From Pontibacter aydingkolensis (lineage in GTDB: Bacteria; Bacteroidota; Bacteroidia; Cytophagales; Hymenobacteraceae), in NCBI RefSeq assembly GCF_019443125.1, contig NZ_JAHYXK010000002.1, positions 372,001 through 436,000 of the forward strand: a DNA stretch of 64,000 bases, read 5' to 3'. Made by a program: the position numbers and the translations under genes. The notes beneath the pieces were generated by a model. It saw only the letters and a program-made list of their open reading frames with translations. It did no database searches and was not told the DNA's origin. Numbering within the stretch: the first letter of the stretch is position 1; the number at the start of each line of letters is the position of its first letter. Shown here piece by piece: positions 7,137-14,336 of the stretch.

Positions 7137-7874
7137 TTAGAATGGAAGCGGTTCGTCTACATCTGAAGACTTCTTTTTCATACTCATAAAGAACTCGCCG
7201 TCATAAACTGCCTCGTAACCGTTTTCTTGATAGTATTTTGCCACCCTTTCACCATGCCAATCGTACATTTCTTGGCCCTTGAAAACAACTTCTTCAGGTT
7301 CACCTTTCATCACCCGAAGAATTTGTTCCTCGGTGTACTCCTTGGGCAAATTACTCCACCTCTTAAGGTGCTGAATCATGCCTTGTATCTTTGACGGCGC
7401 GAAAGGGTGCAGTATGTTAGATATTGCAGTAATCAGCCCTTCCACAGTAAATACTTGCATATCGGGTAAGTTTTCCCTGATAAACATCACACCGGACCAG
7501 CTGCCAATACGCCTAGGCATTGCAGGCCATTCTGCTTTCCATAAGACAAGGTCTTTAAAACTATCTACTTCCACATTTGCTAATTTGAATAAGCCCTTGA
7601 AGTGGTTTGTAGCAATTTTATTAAGTCTAACCCCTACCCAGTTACCGCTATTAGAATTAGTAAGGAGGTAATTTGAGTAATCTTTAAGGTGTTTCAAGGA
7701 AGCAAAGGTTCTTCCGTTAACCTCAACTGATAAGCCTTTACGATATTTAGTATGGTCAAATGGTCGATACTCACATTGACTATAATAATATTCGCTTTCT
7801 AGGTCTACTTTAACCTCAATAGTTCTGCCAGTGTATGGCTTAATTGTGTTTGGTGTTTGTAATAATGTGTTCAT
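7137..7874 (-). CDS. Unknown protein with SSB-like acidic C-terminal tip
   Basis: I do not recognise the main fold of this 245-residue protein. It is a soluble Trp/Tyr-rich protein with no membrane segment or signal peptide. Its last residues, SSDVDEPLPF, follow a Lys-rich stretch and closely resemble the acidic-hydrophobic tip of bacterial single-stranded-DNA-binding proteins (DDDIPF/DDLPF), which docks repair and replication partners. Together with the polymerase-like gene on the same strand, this suggests a DNA-replication or recombination accessory role. That is inference; the tip alone is short and could be coincidence. Confidence 0.5.
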   Translation of the reverse strand: MNTLLQTPNTIKPYTGRTIEVKVDLESEYYYSQCEYRPFDHTKYRKGLSVEVNGRTFASLKHLKDYSNYLLTNSNSGNWVGVRLNKIATNHFKGLFKLANVEVDSFKDLVLWKAEWPAMPRRIGSWSGVMFIRENLPDMQVFTVEGLITAISNILHPFAPSKIQGMIQHLKRWSNLPKEYTEEQILRVMKGEPEEVVFKGQEMYDWHGERVAKYYQENGYEAVYDGEFFMSMKKKSSDVDEPLPF

Positions 7875-8017
7875 TTTATTAATAGTTAAAAGGTTGGTTG
7901 ATTTCTTAAAAAATTGGGCATAGTTATCCCTTCCTCGGATTTTCCGAAGATTTTTTGCACTTACCAGTAAAATCGTGTGGTTTTACTAATGGAATAGAAA
8001 GGACGCAGTTGTCCCTC
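7875..8017. other. Intergenic hairpins
   Basis: This short gap holds AGTAAAA/TTTTACT around TCGTGTGG (near 7969-7990) and a GGAC-GCAGTT-GTCC hairpin (near 8003-8016) immediately past the stop of the minus-strand HNH gene. The position parallels the hairpins past the two genes to the left. Confidence 0.35.
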
Positions 8018-8614
8018 CTATTTGAGTTTACCCCTCTTCTTAGCGAGTTCTAAACGTATCTGCTTTGCTGACTCTGCCAGCCGAAGCTTTTCCTTTTTAG
8101 CAGCAGTTTTAGCAGCTTCTTTGTCGAGTTTCTGCTGTAGTTTAGCTTCGGCCTTATCATGCTTCTCTTGTTCTTTTAACGCTTTTTGATGCAATAGTCT
8201 AGTCTGTTTATTAACAGCTATTCTCTCGTCATATCTCTTGGTTTCGGCCTGTATTCTGGCTATGTCCTCATCAAGTTGCGTCATGTAAGTTTCATAGTCC
8301 ACCTTTTCCCACGACTGAGAATACGCCCACTTCAAATTACTAGCACGACAGTCTCCGTTGTCAGTATTAAACCTCACAAACTTTAAATTATCTGGATTCG
8401 GCACAAATGCTTCCGCCACCATTCTATGTACATAGGCGGTTTGGTGCTTACCATTGATACTTAAGTTGACTGTATTATAGGTTGTCGTTCGCTGCGGTTT
8501 CAGAATCCGTTCTTTTTTACCTTTAAGGCTTTTCACTCTGCCTAAATTCGACACCTGGTACTTTCCGTCGTAACCAGGAATATCGGACCACTCTTCTTGT
8601 ATTTCGTCTTCCAT
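8018..8614 (-). CDS. NUMOD4-HNH-like protein with C-terminal coiled coil
   Basis: The 198-residue protein begins with NUMOD4 (EWSDIPGYDGKYQVSNLGRVK, about 8-28) and an HNH_3-like stretch containing VHRMVAEAFVPNPDNL (about 63-78). Where active members have NHIDGD..NNR it reads FVRFNTDNGDCRASNL, so the second histidine is gone. The C-terminal half (about 105-198) is Lys/Glu/Ala-rich and should form a long coiled coil, replacing the AP2 domain of its neighbour at 6482-7033. The two genes are paralogues in the N-terminal half. Loss of catalytic residues plus a coiled coil suggests a DNA-binding or structural role rather than cutting, but this is inferred. Confidence 0.7.
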   Translation of the reverse strand: MEDEIQEEWSDIPGYDGKYQVSNLGRVKSLKGKKERILKPQRTTTYNTVNLSINGKHQTAYVHRMVAEAFVPNPDNLKFVRFNTDNGDCRASNLKWAYSQSWEKVDYETYMTQLDEDIARIQAETKRYDERIAVNKQTRLLHQKALKEQEKHDKAEAKLQQKLDKEAAKTAAKKEKLRLAESAKQIRLELAKKRGKLK

Positions 8615-9007
8615 ATTATCGGTTACTTAAAAGTTAAACATCTTTTTACGTCTATTATTTACTTTTTATCCGTGTCCTTTCACGACTGGACACGGCGCGC
8701 CCATCACCAATTCTCTATTCCAATATTTCAAACAACGTATCGACTTAACGGAGGCAAAGTAAGACAGATAATTCACCATTTCCAAAGGTCTCGATTCTAG
8801 CATGAGTACAATTAAAGCGCCCCTATACATTATATACAACTTAACGGTCCGACTATGAAAAGACCGCATTATCAGCCTACACAAAGCATATTTGCAGCTT
8901 TCTTAAATTTTATATTTTTTGAAATATGTATTTTATAATTATACTAATCGTAAAATATTAATATAAAAAAATTTCTAAAAAAATTTAAAGCAATAGGCAT
9001 CTGGTAT
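8615..9007. other. AT-rich intergenic gap with one hairpin
   Basis: No gene is supported in these ~390 bases. An inverted repeat CCGTGTCC/GGACACGG (8670-8677/8688-8695) stands upstream of the HNH-like gene, and 8900-8995 is extremely AT-rich (long A/T runs). It probably carries the minus-strand promoter and could melt easily, but no specific signal was identified. Confidence 0.4.
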
Positions 9008-9367
9008 CTATACTCGCACCAAAAGTATCTGCTGGGGGTAGTAACCAAACTCTTTCTCGTAAAACTTGCAGGCGGACTCGAAAGATTGCATCACATCTAG
9101 GCCGAACCTGCTGGTTGGGTTAAAGTAGTCCATGTAACCATGCCCTGTATAGTTATCCTCTTTTGGTGCCTGTTCAATCCACAGCTTTACCTGGAATGGC
9201 TTCGCCCTGGACACAGGTCCTTCATAAACAAACTCAAAAGGTCTACCGGCCATTGCCAAGCGAATCTCCTTTTTCTTCGGGTACATATCCTCACTCACCT
9301 TACCGCCTATCATAAATAACCTGGTAGCATTTTTCTGCCTGTAGTCTCTCAGCTTAATCTTGTCCAT
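9008..9367 (-). CDS. Unknown small element protein
   Basis: The 119-residue soluble protein (MDKIKLRDYRQKNATRLF...) has no recognised domain. It has a basic N-terminal part and an aromatic C-terminal part (YMDYFNPTSRFGLDVMQS, YYPQQILLVRV). The start is ATG 9367; an ATG at 9394 in frame would add nine hydrophobic residues over an operator-like motif. It stands divergent to the small-gene operon beginning at 9452, so the ~85 bases between them probably hold both promoters. Confidence 0.5.
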   Translation of the reverse strand: MDKIKLRDYRQKNATRLFMIGGKVSEDMYPKKKEIRLAMAGRPFEFVYEGPVSRAKPFQVKLWIEQAPKEDNYTGHGYMDYFNPTSRFGLDVMQSFESACKFYEKEFGYYPQQILLVRV

Positions 9368-9380
9368 AGAAAAAAAGTCG

Positions 9381-9396
9381 AAAATAATTCTCAAAA
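9381..9396 (+). promoter_or_regulatory. Operator-like motif copy 1
   Basis: AAAATAATTCTCAAAA lies 71 bases before the first gene of the small-gene operon. It matches AAAATAATTAGCAAAA at 10416-10431 and 10889-10904 except for two bases. Confidence 0.45.
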
Positions 9397-9451
9397 ACGC
9401 AAAATGCAGGACTTCGGACGAACTATATAGTATAAATCAAAACAACAACGA

Positions 9452-9571
9452 ATGAAAAAGACACCTACACTCTGGCAGACAGCCACAAAAACAACCTGGG
9501 GACGCGTGTTCCTGGTTGTAGCAGTACTAGCTGCTTTAAACCTAGTAAGACTAATCACTACAATACTTTGA
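9452..9571 (+). CDS. 39-residue single-pass membrane peptide
   Basis: A short frame from ATG 9452 to TGA (MKKTPTLWQTATKTTWGR, then the hydrophobic run VFLVVAVLAALNLVRLITTIL). It has a basic N-terminus and one membrane helix. Its stop overlaps the ATG of the next gene (TGATG), the first of four tightly overlapping genes, which supports real translation. No family recognised. Confidence 0.5.
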   Translation: MKKTPTLWQTATKTTWGRVFLVVAVLAALNLVRLITTIL

Positions 9572-9732
9572 TGCCATTAATAAAATTTATCATAGCAATA
9601 GCCTGTTTAATTGGGCTTTACTTTGTCTACAAGGACTTCTATAACTACAACCCTACTCTATTCTGGATTTCAGTGAAGCTTTCATTATTGTATGGCTTAT
9701 TTAAAGCAGTAACTGAGGATGAAACGAAATGA
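9571..9732 (+). CDS. 53-residue membrane protein, unknown
   Basis: Starts at ATG 9571 inside the preceding stop and ends TGA at 9730-9732, overlapping the next ATG at 9729 (ATGA). The product (MPLIKFIIAIACLIGLYFVYKD...) has one clear membrane helix and a second hydrophobic stretch (FWISVKLSLLYGLF), then an acidic tail. The chained overlaps argue for translational coupling in one operon. Function unknown. Confidence 0.5.
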   Translation: MPLIKFIIAIACLIGLYFVYKDFYNYNPTLFWISVKLSLLYGLFKAVTEDETK

Positions 9733-9923
9733 AGGTACAACTAGAAATCGATGGCAAGTTGAGAGAGTTTACCATCGAACCAAGTGAAGACTTCGAGTTA
9801 CCTGAAGAGACACTAAAGGAGATTGAGACTGAACTCCTGATAACAGAAGCGAAAGCTTTAAGCAAACAACTTAAATTAAATACCCCTGACATGGGGCCAA
9901 AATCCGAAGAGGATAACAAATAA
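9729..9923 (+). CDS. 64-residue acidic soluble protein, unknown
   Basis: The product (MKVQLEIDGKLREFTIEP...) begins with a short beta-hairpin-like stretch and continues with an acidic, probably helical part ending GPKSEEDNK. Its stop overlaps the next start (TAATG). No domain recognised. Confidence 0.55.
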   Translation: MKVQLEIDGKLREFTIEPSEDFELPEETLKEIETELLITEAKALSKQLKLNTPDMGPKSEEDNK

Positions 9924-10363
9924 TGGAAATCACATTTTTAGAATTAGTAATCGTAGCATTAGCTACAGTAGGTGCATTTGCCTTAGCAATTCCTTTGCTA
10001 ATGTGGATTGATGAATACAGAAGCAATAAGCGCATAGAGAAAGAGAAAGCTGAAAGAAAGAAATACTTTACTATAGAAGAGTATCTTCAAGACAACCCTC
10101 ATAAGCGCCTGGTTAATATAAATGATGAACCAAGCCTTTTTGAAGAGATGTATCATGCCGTAATGGAAATACAACACCGCTTACAAGTACAGCAAGTACA
10201 AGTACAGCCGATACCAGCATCTAAAGAAGATACAAAGAAAATGGTACTTGAAGCTTTACAAGGTTCTACAGCAAATTTAGTAGTGTCAAGAGATTACCCA
10301 AGTGTGCAAGCTGAGTTAACAGCAGAAGAAACAGAAGCAGCAAGAAAGTACTTCACGGAATAA
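9923..10363 (+). CDS. Membrane-anchored protein with helical tail, unknown
   Basis: The 146-residue protein has an N-terminal membrane helix (about 5-28, FLELVIVALATVGAFALAIP), a charged stretch (EYRSNKRIEKEKAERKKYF) and a Gln-rich segment HRLQVQQVQVQPIP. It is the last gene of the overlapping operon and is followed at once by a strong terminator. Orientation with the tail in the cytoplasm is predicted from the positive charges after the helix. No family recognised. Confidence 0.55.
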   Translation: MEITFLELVIVALATVGAFALAIPLLMWIDEYRSNKRIEKEKAERKKYFTIEEYLQDNPHKRLVNINDEPSLFEEMYHAVMEIQHRLQVQQVQVQPIPASKEDTKKMVLEALQGSTANLVVSRDYPSVQAELTAEETEAARKYFTE

Positions 10364-10366
10364 CAG

Positions 10367-10393
10367 AAAGCCCCTTTAGCGAGGGGCTTTTTT
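10367..10393 (+). terminator. Rho-independent terminator
   Basis: AAAGCCCC-TTTAGCGA-GGGGCTTTTTT follows the stop of the four-gene operon by four bases. Confidence 0.85.
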
Positions 10394-10413
10394 AATACCT
10401 GAAAAAAATATTT

Positions 10414-10431
10414 CTAAAATAATTAGCAAAA
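10414..10431 (+). promoter_or_regulatory. Operator-like motif copy 2
   Basis: CTAAAATAATTAGCAAAA is identical to 10887-10904. It forms an almost complete palindrome (TTTCTAA-N5-TTAGCAAA) and lies 73 bases upstream of the gene at 10504. Confidence 0.6.
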
Positions 10432-10503
10432 GTCCGCAGCGGTTTCGTCGGTTACTCTTACACTCGCTTATCATTTAATTATAAACACATAAACGATAAG
10501 ACA

Positions 10504-10824
10504 ATGGCTAAGAACATCACGACCACACAAGTAAATGCTGCTACATTCAAAAATGTATTCGCTGCTTATCCTGAACTGAAATATGATTTAGCTTTCCTTA
10601 CCAATGACAACAGGGACTTGATTATTCAGTTCAGAGTTAAAGCAGGTTTTACTTTCGTTGCTGCAACACAGGGAAGAGTGCTTTCTGCTTGGCTAGGTGA
10701 GAAAGTTGGTGAGTACAGACAAGTAAGCTTTGACTCTTTTGATGGTGGCGTAATCATCATTTACAAAGCAATGCGCAACTACAAGTTTCAGCTTACTAAA
10801 GAAGCTGCTTTAGAAACAGCTTAA
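10504..10824 (+). CDS. Unknown 106-residue element protein
   Basis: A small soluble alpha/beta protein (MAKNITTTQVNAATFKNVF...) transcribed alone between its own operator-like motif and a terminator. No signal peptide or membrane segment is present and no family was recognised. A stand-alone unit with the same upstream motif as its neighbours suggests co-regulation with the other early-type small genes. Confidence 0.55.
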   Translation: MAKNITTTQVNAATFKNVFAAYPELKYDLAFLTNDNRDLIIQFRVKAGFTFVAATQGRVLSAWLGEKVGEYRQVSFDSFDGGVIIIYKAMRNYKFQLTKEAALETA

Positions 10825-10844
10825 CTTACCCTCCCCCACTTTAC

Positions 10845-10876
10845 AAAGCCTATCTCCAAAAGAGGTAGGCTTTTTT
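10845..10876 (+). terminator. Rho-independent terminator
   Basis: AAAGCCTATCTC-CAAAAA-GAGGTAGGCTTTTTT forms a 12-bp stem with one mismatch and a T-run, just after the 106-residue protein gene. Confidence 0.85.
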
Positions 10877-10882
10877 ATTGCC

Positions 10883-10904
10883 TTTGCTAAAATAATTAGC
10901 AAAA
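10883..10904 (+). promoter_or_regulatory. Operator-like motif copy 3, perfect palindrome
   Basis: TTTGCTAA-AATAA-TTAGCAAA is a perfect 8-5-8 palindrome, 61 bases upstream of the gene at 10964. It is the best copy of the motif found before three transcription units. Confidence 0.6.
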
Positions 10905-10963
10905 AGATGTCATGGGAATTCCGCACTTGCTATACTCGAGTTATTCAATAACCACTTAGAAAA

Positions 10964-11299
10964 ATGCAAATGAAAAAGCAACAGGAATTCCTTCTTAAAA
11001 TGATGAAACAGCCAATAGAAACGCTACGCTTTACCGCTGAACAAATTGAAAAGGCTGTTACTAGAGTTTATGATGTAACCCCTGATACTGTAGGCTATCA
11101 CTCCAAAGGCTGTATTTACATCACCTATGAACTCCACCACAAACCAAATCCCCAACAAGTAGGCAGAATAGCTAATGCTTTAATGCACCTCACTAACCAC
11201 AAAGGCGATAGAGTTATCAACTACACCACTTCTGAAGAACTCATCATAGAGATTCATCAAGACAAGTGCTACCCACTTCAACTTCTAATCACATACTAA
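10964..11299 (+). CDS. Unknown 111-residue element protein
   Basis: A soluble protein (MQMKKQQEFLLKMMKQPIET...) with a helical N-terminus and a beta-rich middle (GCIYITYELHHKP). ATG 10964 is used; an ATG at 10970 is the alternative. Its stop overlaps the start of the next gene (TAATG), giving a three-gene operon that ends at the terminator at 11872. No family recognised. Confidence 0.5.
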   Translation: MQMKKQQEFLLKMMKQPIETLRFTAEQIEKAVTRVYDVTPDTVGYHSKGCIYITYELHHKPNPQQVGRIANALMHLTNHKGDRVINYTTSEELIIEIHQDKCYPLQLLITY

Positions 11300-11571
11300 T
11301 GAAGATGAAAGAGTTTAGCATCAACAGCAGGGAAGACATCTCTGCTTTTTTTGTGTATCTGATAAATGACCTTGATTTAAGTTTCCATCCTGATAATCCC
11401 TTTTATGATTATGTGAACCAAGATGGCGGCATCACTTTCACCTTAGACGAATCGGACTACTTAGAATCAATCTTAGAGTTATGCTTTGTTTGGTGCCACC
11501 GTAATGATGAAGACATCTACGAGTTAGCCCTACACGCCTTTATCGAAGTCCACAAGCCACAACTTGACTAG
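11299..11571 (+). CDS. Unknown 90-residue acidic protein
   Basis: The product (MKMKEFSINSREDISAFFVY...) is acidic and probably helical. The start is ATG 11299, which overlaps the preceding stop; an in-frame start at 11266 lies inside the upstream gene and is less likely. A run of Asp/Glu and aromatic residues dominates. No domain recognised. Confidence 0.5.
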   Translation: MKMKEFSINSREDISAFFVYLINDLDLSFHPDNPFYDYVNQDGGITFTLDESDYLESILELCFVWCHRNDEDIYELALHAFIEVHKPQLD

Positions 11572-11573
11572 CC

Positions 11574-11882
11574 ATGAACAAGCTTCAGGGGCTGGTTACC
11601 ATCAGGCTTGGTATGCCTGATGCTGACTTCTACATTAAAAGAAAAGGTGCGGAAAAGACAGTAGGACAGCCAACAGACGAATATTCCAAAGAATACTACG
11701 GTGTTAAAGTTAACAGGGAGTTCTTAGTGCCGAGATACTTCTACTATGTAATAATGCACCTACACCAACAAGGACACTTTCAAAGGCATGCTAAAGGCAC
11801 TTTAAGGCTACAGCACATCACATTAGACGATTTACACGAAGCCATTTACACAGGAATGGTACAAATGAGAAAGAGAGACTAA
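11574..11882 (+). CDS. Unknown 102-residue basic protein
   Basis: Last gene of the three-gene unit, two bases after its neighbour. The product (MNKLQGLVTIRLGMPDADFY...) is basic with a histidine-rich middle (IMHLHQQGHFQRHAKG). No family recognised; nucleic-acid binding is possible from charge only. Confidence 0.5.
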   Translation: MNKLQGLVTIRLGMPDADFYIKRKGAEKTVGQPTDEYSKEYYGVKVNREFLVPRYFYYVIMHLHQQGHFQRHAKGTLRLQHITLDDLHEAIYTGMVQMRKRD

Positions 11883-11899
11883 TTAGTCCCTCTTTTTTT
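11872..11899 (+). terminator. Rho-independent terminator overlapping the gene end
   Basis: AGAGAGACTAATTAGTCCCTCT has a perfect GACTAATTAGTC core with AGAG/CTCT flanks and is followed by seven T. The stem includes the last codons and stop of the preceding gene. Confidence 0.8.
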
Positions 11900-12031
11900 A
11901 TCCCTTGGAGTCCACAGGAGACCCATATCGCGTCCGTACTTTAATCTAATATGAACTACTTACCGGTAGACTGGGCGCAGTACAGAAGCCCTAATCATCG
12001 AATAATCGTCAACTCATTTTACGCCAGCGTT

Positions 12032-12050
12032 AATTAGAATCAGTCTAATT
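12032..12050. promoter_or_regulatory. Palindrome overlapping the -33 box of the endonuclease promoter
   Basis: AATTAGA-ATCAG-TCTAATT is a perfect 7-5-7 inverted repeat whose right arm shares bases with the TTG at 12049-12051. A repressor bound here would block the endonuclease promoter. The HTH-bearing methyltransferase encoded next door is an obvious candidate regulator. Confidence 0.5.
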
Positions 12051-12079
12051 GGATTACACTGTACAATTCTTTAATTTTG
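12049..12079 (+). promoter_or_regulatory. Bacteroidota-type promoter of the endonuclease gene
   Basis: TTG (12049-12051), a 20-base spacer and TAATTTTG (12072-12079) match the Bacteroidota -33/-7 consensus (TTG, TAnnTTTG). The start codon follows 47 bases later. Confidence 0.65.
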
Positions 12080-12126
12080 CAGCAATATTCCTATATAAGG
12101 ATATGTTGAATTTTAAAATTGTATAG

Positions 12127-12948
12127 ATGACAAATACCAAAAACCAAGTAGTATCAAGCACTACGAAAACAAACCCTTGGGTCGATAAAAGCATTAAGCT
12201 GGCCGGTGCCGACGGATACCTGGATAACCTGCTTGCTATATATCCAATGAATCCCGAAACTGAGAGGGAGATAGCGGACGCAAAGGTTAAGAAATTAAAA
12301 ACCCTTTTTGACAAAAAGGACTCTGAAGGTTTAATCACAGAATTGCTTTCATTGCCATTATTCCCGCTAAAAGACAGCTATGTAGCTTATCTGAAACGCT
12401 GCAAACCTTCTATCAAGAGAAACCCAGCAACCATTAACCGCTTGGCACAGCGTCTTTACATCATGGGCTTTGATGCAATGATGGCTGAATGCAGCAAGCC
12501 AAAAGAGACTAACCGTCAGATTGGTCCTATGTTCAGAAACTGGCTTAACACCCAAACTTGGGTACAGATGCTTGACGAACATGGTGTACTTGCTTCAACA
12601 ACAGGTATAGTTGGCTTGCAGGGTTCAGATGCAGCTTTGCTTGCATTCGCTGAAACACACCTAAACTATAAGATTGAGAAGGGACTGGACTTTATCCTGA
12701 AGAAAGATAATACCTACGTAATTGGTGAGTCTAAATTCTTAACTGACTTCGGCGGACACCAAAATGCACAGTTCAACGACGCCTACAACTTAGTTGATAA
12801 TGCAAAGGCAATAAAAGCTGTTAGTATTGCAGTTCTAGATGGTGTAGTTTGGATTGAAGCCAACAACAAAATGCACAAAAAGGTGAAAGATTCATCTTAC
12901 GGCATAATGAGTGCACTTCTACTAGGGGATTTTGTTGCAAGCCTATAG
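12127..12948 (+). CDS. Type II restriction endonuclease (Tsp45I-like)
   Basis: The 273-residue protein has a helical N-terminal half and a nuclease core with GLDFILKKDNTYVIGESKFL: Asp188 followed by Glu201-x-Lys203 is a PD-(D/E)xK-type active site, and GESKFLTDFGGHQNAQFNDA resembles Tsp45I-family type II enzymes. It would cut unmodified DNA at the site protected by the adjacent methyltransferase. The gene converges on the methyltransferase gene and overlaps it by six bases; its last codons (FVASL and stop) lie in the palindrome at 12931-12960. It has its own promoter with an operator-like palindrome. Role as restriction enzyme is well supported by pairing; the exact family and site are uncertain. 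Confidence 0.75.
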   Translation: MTNTKNQVVSSTTKTNPWVDKSIKLAGADGYLDNLLAIYPMNPETEREIADAKVKKLKTLFDKKDSEGLITELLSLPLFPLKDSYVAYLKRCKPSIKRNPATINRLAQRLYIMGFDAMMAECSKPKETNRQIGPMFRNWLNTQTWVQMLDEHGVLASTTGIVGLQGSDAALLAFAETHLNYKIEKGLDFILKKDNTYVIGESKFLTDFGGHQNAQFNDAYNLVDNAKAIKAVSIAVLDGVVWIEANNKMHKKVKDSSYGIMSALLLGDFVASL

Positions 12949-12960
12949 GCTTGCAACAAA
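12931..12960. repeat. 30-bp perfect palindrome shared by both R-M gene ends
   Basis: The half-site TTTGTTGCAAGCCTA (12931-12945) is followed by its exact inverse (12946-12960). Read on either strand it encodes Phe-Val-Ala-Ser-Leu and then TAG, so it supplies the C-terminus and stop of both converging genes. It can form a 15-bp stem in both mRNAs and makes their 3' ends complementary. Confidence 0.9.
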
Positions 12961-14250
12961 TCTGTAAAGGTTATAAGGTATCTTTTTACTTTGGAGGTTG
13001 CTTTGTACAACCTCCAAAGACTTTTCAGACTGGTCAATACCAATCCACTTTCTCTTTAATTCGGCTGCTACCGTCAAGGTTCCGCCCGACCCCGAGAAGC
13101 AGTCCATGACAATGCTGTTTGGGTTCGATGAATTCAAGATTATACGCTTCAGCAAGTCGTGATTCTTTTGGGTAGGGTATGTAACAAAGGACATGCCCTT
13201 ATCCTTAAACTCCCAAACGTCCTGCACTTTGCTTCCTACGTGGTCCTTAGCAAACACCATCTTTCTAGGATTGCCTTTGTCAGACCACTCAATCAGGCCC
13301 TGCATTTCCAGCTTGGTCAGTTCTTCTCTGCTGTGTCTCCAATGCCTGCCTTTAGGCGGCATCATACCCATCCACTCACGGCCTGAATCACCGTCTTTAG
13401 TTTCACCTGGTGCATGAAGCGGGTGCGTCGTATATGCCCCATAGATTTTATGCTTCTTAGGGAAAAGTTCTTTAAGCTTATCAGCGCTTAGTGGTTCCTT
13501 TACATCATTCCATAATACCTTCTCTGTATTCTTTGCATAGAAAAGTATCATATCTGAGTAATTGCCATAAGCATTCCTCGCGAAGTTCTTAGGGTTACAT
13601 TTTATTCGGGTGATGTCGTTGATAAAGTTTTTGTAACCGAAGACTTCATCCATTATTATTTTCACGTAATGCCCGATTTTCTTATCGATGTGCAGGTAGA
13701 TACTGCCCTGTTCAGAAAGAAACTCGCGAAGCAGTATCAACCTAACCCTGATGAACTCTAAGAAATCTTTATCAACTAATTTATCGCTGTAAGCATGGTC
13801 GTTATCTATGTCAGCAAAATTCTGCCCGGTCCCGAACGGCGGGTCAATATAGATTAAATCAACCCTCCCCCTATACCTCTCCAAGAGAAGGGGAAGCACC
13901 TTCAAGTTGTCCCCGAAATAAAAGTTGTTATAGTCTACCGCAATTTCATTTCTTACCAATTCTAATCTGCCTGCCGCAGGGGTTGCAAGCACATGCGTTT
14001 CGGCGACTTTCCCTTCGTACTCTAATGTGCAGTTTCTTCCTTTCCTTTTGGCAGGAATTTCTATTGGGTGATTGGTGGCACCGGAGTTAATGAAGCTTTC
14101 TAGGTCTGCACTTGCAATCCTATAATTCTTGTTCAATTTAACAGCATTTAACTTATTGTCCTTTATATATTTAGAAACCGTCTGCCTAGTTATATTTAAA
14201 ATCTTGGCGGCATCATCAATTGATACTAGTTCTTCGTCTATCATTTTCAA
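12943..14250 (-). CDS. DNA methyltransferase (N6-A/N4-C, beta class) with N-terminal HTH
   Basis: The 435-residue protein opens with an excisionase-type helix-turn-helix (about 8-53, VSIDDAAKILNITRQTVSKY). The methylase part has motif IV as IYIDPPFGTGQNF (DPPF 136-139) and, near the C-terminus, motif I as MDCFSGSGG (385-390) with KRKWIGID after it; motif IV before motif I is the beta-class order. It should methylate the recognition site of the converging endonuclease. The fused HTH is unusual and could let the enzyme bind a palindrome at the R promoter and control R expression, as SsoII/EcoRII-type methylases do. Start ATG 14250; ATG 14244 is also in frame. Confidence 0.85.
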   Translation of the reverse strand: MKMIDEELVSIDDAAKILNITRQTVSKYIKDNKLNAVKLNKNYRIASADLESFINSGATNHPIEIPAKRKGRNCTLEYEGKVAETHVLATPAAGRLELVRNEIAVDYNNFYFGDNLKVLPLLLERYRGRVDLIYIDPPFGTGQNFADIDNDHAYSDKLVDKDFLEFIRVRLILLREFLSEQGSIYLHIDKKIGHYVKIIMDEVFGYKNFINDITRIKCNPKNFARNAYGNYSDMILFYAKNTEKVLWNDVKEPLSADKLKELFPKKHKIYGAYTTHPLHAPGETKDGDSGREWMGMMPPKGRHWRHSREELTKLEMQGLIEWSDKGNPRKMVFAKDHVGSKVQDVWEFKDKGMSFVTYPTQKNHDLLKRIILNSSNPNSIVMDCFSGSGGTLTVAAELKRKWIGIDQSEKSLEVVQSNLQSKKIPYNLYRFVASL

Positions 14251-14336
14251 GTCTATATTTTGGGCAAGTTAACCGATTTTAACATAAATACGTCAGTCAC
14301 TTTATTTAATCTATAACTTTATTTCTATATTCCAAA

